From contig JAITVF010000045.1 of the NCBI GenBank assembly GCA_031285945.1, forward strand, positions 1 through 12,025: DNA of 12,025 bases, given 5' to 3'. The notes under the pieces were generated by a model. The model ran no database searches and was not told where the DNA came from. It was given only the letters and a program-made list of their open reading frames with translations. This document shows positions 7,456-12,025 of this stretch, in pieces. A program made the translations under genes and the position numbers. Every line of letters starts with the position of its first letter. The first letter of the stretch is position 1. This DNA comes from Oscillospiraceae bacterium (GTDB lineage Bacteria > Bacillota > Clostridia > Oscillospirales > Ruminococcaceae).

Positions 7456-7512
7456 AAAATAGCCTCTGTTTATTCCCCCGCCTTAGTTGAGGGAATGAAC
7501 AAAGGCTATTTT
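7456..7512. terminator. Bidirectional intrinsic terminator
   Basis: A 22-base-pair imperfect stem pairs 7456-7477 with 7491-7512. AAAATAGCCT pairs fully with AGGCTATTTT; then come one C-A mismatch, a T-A pair and GTTTATTCCC against GGGAATGAAC with one G-T wobble. The loop is 13 bases. The outer stem ends in TTTT on the plus strand, and the AAAA at its left base reads as TTTT on the minus strand. It therefore serves both the plus-strand cyclophilin gene and the minus-strand butyrate kinase gene, which converge here. Confidence 0.82.
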
Positions 7513-7545
7513 CTGTTGAGAGCTACCGGATTTAACCTGTACCCT

Positions 7546-8622
7546 TTACTGATAAGGGGTCAGCGCCACCTCGCCGCGAAGATAAGCGAGCGCGCCGTCT
7601 GCAAGTGCTTGCATTTCGTTTTCTCCGGGCCAGAGAGCAATGGGGGCGATAAATCTCACACGCTCACCGATCCAGTCCATCAAATAAGAGGAACGCGCCA
7701 GGTTGCCGGTAAAGGCAATGAACTCCACTTCCCCCTTAAGCGCGGCGGCGGCGGCCCCAATCTCTTTCGAAACCTGATAGGCCATGGCGTAAAGAACCTC
7801 ACGGGCGTAATCGTCGCCAGACTCCATCCGCCGCTCAATCTCAAGGCAGTCGGTGGTTCCCAGATAGGCGTACAGGCCGCCCTGCCCGTGAACCAGCCGC
7901 AGCATCTGCTGCTGTGTATACTGCCCCGAAAAGCACATGCGAATCAGATCGCCGTTGGGCAACGAGCCGGCCCGCTCGCCGGAAAAGGCGCCGTCGCCAT
8001 CCAGCGCGTTGTTGACGTCGATAATCTTGCCGCGCTGGTGAGCGCCCACCGATATTCCGCCGCCCATATGCACCACAATGAGATTGCTGTCCTCATATAC
8101 CATTGCGCGCTTGGCGCATTCTTTTCGGGCGGTGGCCTTTTGGCTAAGCGCGTGGAAGCTGCTTATGCGCCGGATTTGCGGAAGCCCCGAATACCTGGCC
8201 CAGGGGCAGAGCTCATCAGTAGCGGGCGGGTCGACGGTTACAACCGGTACGCCGTGCTCATTGCCCAGATCATAGGCAATGAGGCTAACCACCGAGCAGG
8301 GGTGCGCGCCGTAAAGACCGCTTTTCATATCGGCAAACATGGCCTGCTCCACCCGGTAAACTCCGCCCGGAACGGGGCGCAGGTTCCCCCCCCGGACCGA
8401 TATGATATCCACATCCCGCCAATCGGGCAAGACCTCGGCAAAATACCCCTCGATCAGGCCGCGGCGGTAATCGTACTGATCCCATATTGTGGCAAATGCG
8501 TCAAGCTCGGCGGCCGGGTGGCTCAGGCTTGTTGAAAGCACCTGCTCGGCATCCTTGTAAACCGCCAGCTTGGTGGAGGTGGAGCCCGCGTTGATTACTG
8601 CGATTTGATGCGACTGTTGCAT
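7546..8622 (-). CDS. buk: Butyrate kinase
   Basis: Acetokinase-family enzyme (358 aa) that converts butyryl phosphate or branched-chain acyl phosphates plus ADP to the acid plus ATP, a cytoplasmic substrate-level phosphorylation step. The N-terminal phosphate loop NAGSTSTKLAVY (about 11-22) is followed by RGGNLRPVPGGVYRV, characteristic of butyrate rather than acetate kinases. Then come DPPATDEL, the nucleotide motif VHMGGGISVGAH (about 183-194), DGDGAFSGERAGSLP and FTGNLA near 308. The last motif is usually FTGG or LTGG, so Asn replaces a Gly. Length fits butyrate kinases (about 355-360); acetate kinases are about 400. The ATG at 8622 has AGGTG six bases upstream and lies 8 bases after the stop of the oxidoreductase beta gene. 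The link to that enzyme suggests its physiological substrate is the acyl phosphate derived from the oxidoreductase product, possibly isobutyryl or isovaleryl. Confidence 0.92.
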   Translation of the reverse strand: MQQSHQIAVINAGSTSTKLAVYKDAEQVLSTSLSHPAAELDAFATIWDQYDYRRGLIEGYFAEVLPDWRDVDIISVRGGNLRPVPGGVYRVEQAMFADMKSGLYGAHPCSVVSLIAYDLGNEHGVPVVTVDPPATDELCPWARYSGLPQIRRISSFHALSQKATARKECAKRAMVYEDSNLIVVHMGGGISVGAHQRGKIIDVNNALDGDGAFSGERAGSLPNGDLIRMCFSGQYTQQQMLRLVHGQGGLYAYLGTTDCLEIERRMESGDDYAREVLYAMAYQVSKEIGAAAAALKGEVEFIAFTGNLARSSYLMDWIGERVRFIAPIALWPGENEMQALADGALAYLRGEVALTPYQ

Positions 8623-8630
8623 GTTTACAC

Positions 8631-9503
8631 CTACATTTCCGCAGCGGCCAGCAGGCGGCGGTATTTGCCGACAATCATCTGCTGCATTTCGGCGATTTCC
8701 TCTTGGGTGAGCCCTTTGAACCGGCCCTGCGCCAACAGGTAGTCTTCCAGCGGCAAAAGGCGTTCCGGGGTGTAATTTATTGCGATTTTCTCATTCTCCC
8801 ATTCATAGAGCACCCAAGCGGCGGTAAGCACCGCGTTGCGGCACAGCTCTATAGATTTTGCGGGAGGAAAGAGCCAGCCGGTGGGGCAAGGGGTATGCAC
8901 ATGAATCAGAGAAGGCCCTTGCACACGGCTCGCTTTTTTTACTTTTTTTTGCAGATCGGGAAGATACGCCACCGAAGCGCTGGCCGCATAGGGAATGCCA
9001 TGGGCAATGGCAATCTGAATTAAATCCTTGCGGGCGGTGGACTTGCCGGCCGGCGTAGTGGTGGTGGAAGCGCCCTGCGGTGTCGAACTGCTGCCCTGAA
9101 TGCCGGTATTCATATAAGCTTCGTTGTCGTAGCAAACGTAAAGCACGCGGTCGCCCCGCTCTATCATACCCGATAACGACTGTATCCCAATATCCACTGT
9201 GGCGCCGTCTCCCGCAAAGGCAAGAACGGTGGTGTGGGTGTTGCCCAGCGCGTCCAGCCCCGCCCGAATACCGGCCGCCGAAGCTGCCGTGTTTTCCAGG
9301 TTGCACTGGTAGCCCGCGATCTTCATGTTGGTAACGTCGTCCAGCCCGCTGAACAGCGCGACGCAGCCTGGCGGAGCGACCACGACTGTATCCTCGCCCA
9401 GCACGGCCAGAACATTGCGGAACACTATCTCAAGCCCACAACCCGCACAGGTATTTACCCCGTGGGATACAAGCCCCTTTGCGAGCGTTTTTTCATTATA
9501 CAA
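8631..9503 (-). CDS. porB: 2-oxoacid:ferredoxin oxidoreductase, beta subunit
   Basis: Thiamine diphosphate-binding subunit (290 aa) of a CoA-dependent pyruvate/2-oxoisovalerate-type ferredoxin oxidoreductase; it holds the catalytic cofactor and the proximal 4Fe-4S cluster. Cys19 and Cys22 (NTCAGCG), Cys47 (PPGC) and Cys206 (TPCPTGW) match the four cluster ligands of the family. The diphosphate-binding segment is AGDGATVDIGIQSLSG (about 97-112), followed by YDNEAYMNTGIQGSSSTP. No in-frame ATG is available: an in-frame stop lies shortly upstream, and the first usable start is TTG at 9503, with AGGCAGG nine bases before it. The start overlaps the end of the alpha gene by 8 bases. Whether the substrate is pyruvate or branched-chain 2-oxoacids cannot be decided from motifs. 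Confidence 0.9.
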   Translation of the reverse strand: MYNEKTLAKGLVSHGVNTCAGCGLEIVFRNVLAVLGEDTVVVAPPGCVALFSGLDDVTNMKIAGYQCNLENTAASAAGIRAGLDALGNTHTTVLAFAGDGATVDIGIQSLSGMIERGDRVLYVCYDNEAYMNTGIQGSSSTPQGASTTTTPAGKSTARKDLIQIAIAHGIPYAASASVAYLPDLQKKVKKASRVQGPSLIHVHTPCPTGWLFPPAKSIELCRNAVLTAAWVLYEWENEKIAINYTPERLLPLEDYLLAQGRFKGLTQEEIAEMQQMIVGKYRRLLAAAEM

Positions 9504-10698
9504 AGCGCAGCACCTGCCTTATTTGCATCGGATGTTCTTTCACATCGCACCAGACGGGGGCCCGGTCGTCCTCTTCCCTAGCGGCGCGCAGGTCGGCGAA
9601 GACTCGCTCTACGGTGGAAGCGCCGACATCACGCCCGCCCAAGCCTCCGATATAGTTTTTAACAAACGCCTTGCCGTCCAGCGCGTCCTTAACCTCCAAA
9701 AATAGCGGCCCGCCCGCCGCGCCAAGCCCCGCGCTGCGGTCAAACACCGCCACGCGGCCAACACCCGCCAGCAGCCTGGCGACCTCCTTTTGGGGAAAAG
9801 GCCGGAAGCAGGTAACTTTAAGGGCGCCCACCTTCTCCCCTCTGGACCGCATTTCCCGCACCACATGCCGGACCGTTCCGGACATGGAGCCGAGCGAGAC
9901 AATCACCGCCTCGGCGTCCTCGGTCATATATCCTTCGGCAGCGCAATACCGCCGGCCAAAGCGTTCCGCAAATTCGGCGGACACCTCGTTGAAAACGTCG
10001 GCCGCAGACGCAAAGCCCTCCTTCATCTGGTACTTCATCTCGGTGAATTCTTCCATAGTGATAAGATCGTTGATAAACACCGGGTCGGTGGGATCGAGCC
10101 AGACGTTTTTGGGCGTATATGGTCCCACAAAGGAATCCACCTCGGCCTGGGCGGGCACAGCCACCTTTTGCATGGAATGAGAAAGGAAAAAACCGTCGAA
10201 ACAAACCATTGCCGGCAGAAGAACCCGCTCGTGCTCGGCCAGCCGGTAGGCCATCAGGGTAAGGTCGTATATCTCCTGTACGTTTTGGCAATAAAGCTGC
10301 AACCAGCCGCTATCGCGCTCGGCCATGGAATCCTGATGGTCACACCAAAGGCTCCAGGGGGAGGCAAGCGCCCGGTTGACTACGGGCATAACAATGGGTA
10401 CGCGCATACCCGATGCCGCGTTGCAGATTTCGTGCATTAGGGCAAGCCCCACCGAGGAGGTGGCCGTACCCGCCCGCACGCCGGCAAGCTGGGCGCCCAG
10501 CGTGGCCGAAAGGGCCGAATGCTCCGATTCCACCCGCATATAGGTGGCTTGCAGCTCGCCTGAGGCCACTAAATCAGAAAGGCGCTCTGCAATAGAGCTT
10601 TGCGGCGTAATGGGGTAAGCGGCAACCACTTTCACGCGGCTCATCGCCATGCCCTGCACGGCGGCCGCGTTGCCGTCCAGCATCATGTACTCAGCCAT
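9496..10698 (-). CDS. porA: 2-oxoacid:ferredoxin oxidoreductase, alpha subunit
   Basis: Alpha subunit (400 aa) of the four-subunit oxidoreductase that decarboxylates a 2-oxoacid to acyl-CoA and CO2 while reducing ferredoxin. It carries the pyrimidine-binding side of the thiamine site: YPITPQSSIAERL (about 28-40) and MRVESEHSALSA (about 54-65, with the activating Glu). HQDSMAERDSGWLQLYCQN and CFDGFFLSHS follow. The C-terminal half has AVIVSLGSMSGTVRHVV and KVTCFRPFP, the domain II and III signatures of PorA/VorA. The length (about 390-400) is normal. The ATG at 10698 overlaps the delta gene by 8 bases and has GAGGG about eight bases upstream. Architecture and motifs are shared by pyruvate and 2-oxoisovalerate enzymes; adjacency to butyrate kinase tilts towards branched-chain or 2-oxobutyrate substrates, which is inference. 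Confidence 0.91.
   Translation of the reverse strand: MAEYMMLDGNAAAVQGMAMSRVKVVAAYPITPQSSIAERLSDLVASGELQATYMRVESEHSALSATLGAQLAGVRAGTATSSVGLALMHEICNAASGMRVPIVMPVVNRALASPWSLWCDHQDSMAERDSGWLQLYCQNVQEIYDLTLMAYRLAEHERVLLPAMVCFDGFFLSHSMQKVAVPAQAEVDSFVGPYTPKNVWLDPTDPVFINDLITMEEFTEMKYQMKEGFASAADVFNEVSAEFAERFGRRYCAAEGYMTEDAEAVIVSLGSMSGTVRHVVREMRSRGEKVGALKVTCFRPFPQKEVARLLAGVGRVAVFDRSAGLGAAGGPLFLEVKDALDGKAFVKNYIGGLGGRDVGASTVERVFADLRAAREEDDRAPVWCDVKEHPMQIRQVLRFV
9513..9519 (-). promoter_or_regulatory. Ribosome binding site for the TTG start of porB
   Basis: On the minus strand AGGCAGG lies nine bases before the TTG at 9503. It sits inside the last codons of the alpha gene, which fits translational coupling of the two subunits and supports a TTG start. 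Confidence 0.5.
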
Positions 10699-10999
10699 TC
10701 TCGTTGCCCTCTTCTTCCATAATAATGCATTTTTGGGGACATTCGTTGGCGCAGATGCCGCAGCCCTTGCAAAATTCCCACATTATATCCACGCAAGGGT
10801 CTCCGCTTTTTTGCACGGTAATGGCATCCACCGGGCAGTAACGGCCGCAAACGCCGCACCGTAAGCAGCGCGCCGCGTCCACCACAGGGCGCTCATACCG
10901 CCACGCGCCGGTATTAACCGCGCCAAAAATTGTGGCGACGGGCCCAAGCGCGTTAAAGGGACGCAGTGTTTTGCCAAGCTTGTTTTGCAGCTCTTGCAT
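10691..10999 (-). CDS. porD: 2-oxoacid:ferredoxin oxidoreductase, delta (ferredoxin-like) subunit
   Basis: Small subunit (102 aa) with two 4Fe-4S clusters that carry electrons from the beta-subunit cluster to external ferredoxin. The first motif is Cys45, Cys48, Cys51 and Cys55 followed by Pro (CLRCGVCGRYCP); the second is Cys77, Cys80, Cys83 and Cys87 followed by Pro (CKGCGICANECP). The N-terminal GAWRYERPVVD segment is typical of PorD and distinguishes it from free ferredoxins. The ATG at 10999 is chosen. The frame also allows a TTG at 11023, but no ribosome site precedes that, while GGCGGG-type purines precede the ATG. With this start the gene overlaps the 3' end of the gamma gene by 47 bases, an unusually long overlap. 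Confidence 0.88.
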   Translation of the reverse strand: MQELQNKLGKTLRPFNALGPVATIFGAVNTGAWRYERPVVDAARCLRCGVCGRYCPVDAITVQKSGDPCVDIMWEFCKGCGICANECPQKCIIMEEEGNENG

Positions 11000-11507
11000 T
11001 TTGTTCGCCCGCCTTTCCCCCAAAGGTATCTAAAACGGCTTGCTCGACCGATTCAATGCGCACAATGCCGGTGTGGCAAAGCGCGCCCAGCATGGCGCTG
11101 TTGGGAATGCCCCTGCCTATGCATTGCAGCGCAATCCGGGTGCCGTCCACATAATATACCCGGCAAAATCCAAAGGTATCGCGGTAATGCTGTGCTATCT
11201 GAGCAGAATCGGTATTCAGCACTAAAACACTGTCCGGCTTGATACCAGCCCCCACATCAATCTGCCGGTCGGCAATACAGACGTCGGTCACCAGGACAAT
11301 ATCGGGGTCGTAAACAAAGCTGTTGAGCAGAACGGGTTCATCATCCACGATTATGCTTGTATACACCGGCGCCCCCCGGCGCTCGTGCCCATAAGCGGGC
11401 ACCGTAACGGCAAATTTGTCCTCGCCGAGCGAAACCGCTACCGAAAGCGTTTTGGCCGCCGTGACAATCCCCTGCCCGCCAAGGCCAAAAAATTTAAGCT
11501 TCAGCAT
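10953..11507 (-). CDS. porG: 2-oxoacid:ferredoxin oxidoreductase, gamma subunit
   Basis: Gamma subunit (184 aa) of the oxidoreductase, the CoA-binding domain of the family. The N-terminal LKFFGLGGQGIVTAAKTL is the characteristic glycine-rich loop (GLGGQG at residues 8-13), followed by PAYGHERRGAPVYTSI, DPDIVLVTD and an IPNSAMLGAL segment, all standard for PorG/VorG. The length is normal (about 180-190). The ATG at 11507 has a strong GGAGGAGG site (11515-11522) seven bases upstream. The start overlaps the stop of the preceding unknown gene by 7 bases. In many anaerobes the gene order gamma, delta, alpha, beta is fixed, as here. Confidence 0.91.
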   Translation of the reverse strand: MLKLKFFGLGGQGIVTAAKTLSVAVSLGEDKFAVTVPAYGHERRGAPVYTSIIVDDEPVLLNSFVYDPDIVLVTDVCIADRQIDVGAGIKPDSVLVLNTDSAQIAQHYRDTFGFCRVYYVDGTRIALQCIGRGIPNSAMLGALCHTGIVRIESVEQAVLDTFGGKAGEQNARAAKQAWQNTASL

Positions 11508-12025
11508 GTTTGCGCCTCCTCCGCCAACAGCTTAGCGGCCAATTCGCCAAGCAGGCGCACTGCCTTTTCGGTGTTGAATATACCGCACACACAGGGTGCG
11601 GTCAGCTCCAGGGCCGCCTTTTGGGCGGTTGTTTTTCCATCCCTGATATCACGCACAAGCTTGTTTACCAGATTGGCCGAAATCATCGCGTGGCCGCACA
11701 TGGTGGTAATTTCCATTATCTCTTTCTCGGGCAGCTTATCCAGATTGCCCCATATCCCCAAAGAAATATCAACCGAATGCCGGCTGATGCCCGCCTGCCT
11801 GGCGCAGCAATCCACATCGTCCAGCAGGCCCGAAACCACTGCCGAAAACCCAAGGTCAGCCTGATTAAGGGCCTTCATAACCTTTATAAGCGTGTCGGCC
11901 ATTTGCCGGCCGTTTTCGTCCATATGCTCTTTTAGGGCGTTAAGCATACGCGCCTGCTTTAAATGCCCGTTACCGTAAATGCCTGTGGCCCGCACACCCG
12001 CGTTGTCTTCGTATTTTTCCAGCAC
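11501..12025 (-). CDS. Uncharacterised Cys/His-motif protein (5'-partial)
   Basis: The last 174 residues of a protein I do not recognise; the frame is open to the window edge. The GTG at the very edge is probably an internal Val, so the true start lies beyond 12025. The visible part is largely helical with no membrane segment or signal peptide. Possible metal or iron-sulfur ligands, numbered from the edge, are Cys73-Cys74 (DDVDCCARQ), Cys110 and His112 (TTMCGHAMIS), Cys145 and Cys147 (APCVCGIFN), and a C-terminal Cys174. The MCGH and CVCG motifs flank a charged helix and resemble a paired metal-binding site. It is first of the visible operon and its stop overlaps the gamma-subunit start by 7 bases. 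It is therefore probably co-produced with the oxidoreductase, as an accessory subunit, maturation factor or redox partner; that role is inference. Confidence 0.7.
   Translation of the reverse strand: MLEKYEDNAGVRATGIYGNGHLKQARMLNALKEHMDENGRQMADTLIKVMKALNQADLGFSAVVSGLLDDVDCCARQAGISRHSVDISLGIWGNLDKLPEKEIMEITTMCGHAMISANLVNKLVRDIRDGKTTAQKAALELTAPCVCGIFNTEKAVRLLGELAAKLLAEEAQTC

Noticed and set aside
7495..8535. Long plus-strand open frame (346 codons) opposite butyrate kinase
   Set aside because: It is the antisense shadow of buk, which has full family motifs; the shadow translation shows no domain and starts inside the terminator stem.
7546..8622. Acetate kinase
   Set aside because: Length and the RGGNLRPVPGGVY and HMGGGISVG segments fit butyrate kinase better than the roughly 400-residue acetate kinases.
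9790..10440. Plus-strand open frame of 216 codons opposite porA
   Set aside because: GC-rich antisense of a confidently identified gene, His/Gly-rich without recognisable motifs or ribosome site.
1..12025. CRISPR arrays, tRNA or rRNA genes, insertion sequences, phage or defence genes
   Set aside because: No regularly spaced repeats, cloverleaf or rRNA-like sequence, transposase or integrase motifs were seen on either strand; almost all DNA is explained by metabolic and exported-protein genes.

Overview
The window looks like a chromosomal stretch from a GC-rich, strictly anaerobic bacterium, most likely a Firmicutes/Clostridia relative. That assignment is inference. It rests on a four-subunit CoA-dependent 2-oxoacid:ferredoxin oxidoreductase, a butyrate kinase, a cyclophilin lipoprotein with a Gram-positive type insert, and a secreted BIG2-domain protein. 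No rRNA, tRNA, CRISPR array, transposase, phage gene or integration site was seen. Coding density is high: the only non-coding gaps over 50 bases are 4652-4720, 6458-6676 and 7436-7545, and none exceeds 300.

Left, plus strand, 2-4651: a purine catabolism operon. It holds guanine deaminase (5' end outside the window), then the molybdenum, 2Fe-2S and FAD subunits of a xanthine dehydrogenase-type hydroxylase. The genes are tightly packed (20-base gap, 4-base overlap, 7-base overlap). Together they would take guanine to xanthine and then to urate.

Middle, plus strand, 4721-7435: two exported proteins, each with a plausible promoter of its own. The first is a mosaic secreted protein: signal peptide, Gly-rich beta-repeat region, BIG2 domain, Pro/Asp-rich linker and a C-terminal domain. 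The second is a cyclophilin-type peptidyl-prolyl isomerase lipoprotein with altered catalytic residues. The 219-base gap between them holds a long GC hairpin, a short hairpin followed by six T, an inverted repeat whose right arm overlaps the -35 box, and a TATAAT -10 box. A long imperfect hairpin at 7456-7512 closes this block and probably terminates transcription from both sides.

Right, minus strand, 12025 down to 7546: an energy-conserving operon. In transcription order it is an unrecognised Cys/His-motif protein (5' end outside the window), then the gamma, delta, alpha and beta subunits of a pyruvate/2-oxoisovalerate-type ferredoxin oxidoreductase, then butyrate kinase. Successive genes overlap by 7, 47, 8 and 8 bases, and the last is 8 bases away. 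The logic is 2-oxoacid to acyl-CoA plus reduced ferredoxin, then acyl phosphate to acid plus ATP. The phosphotransacylase needed in between is not in the window. The most novel item is the uncharacterised first gene, translationally coupled to the oxidoreductase.
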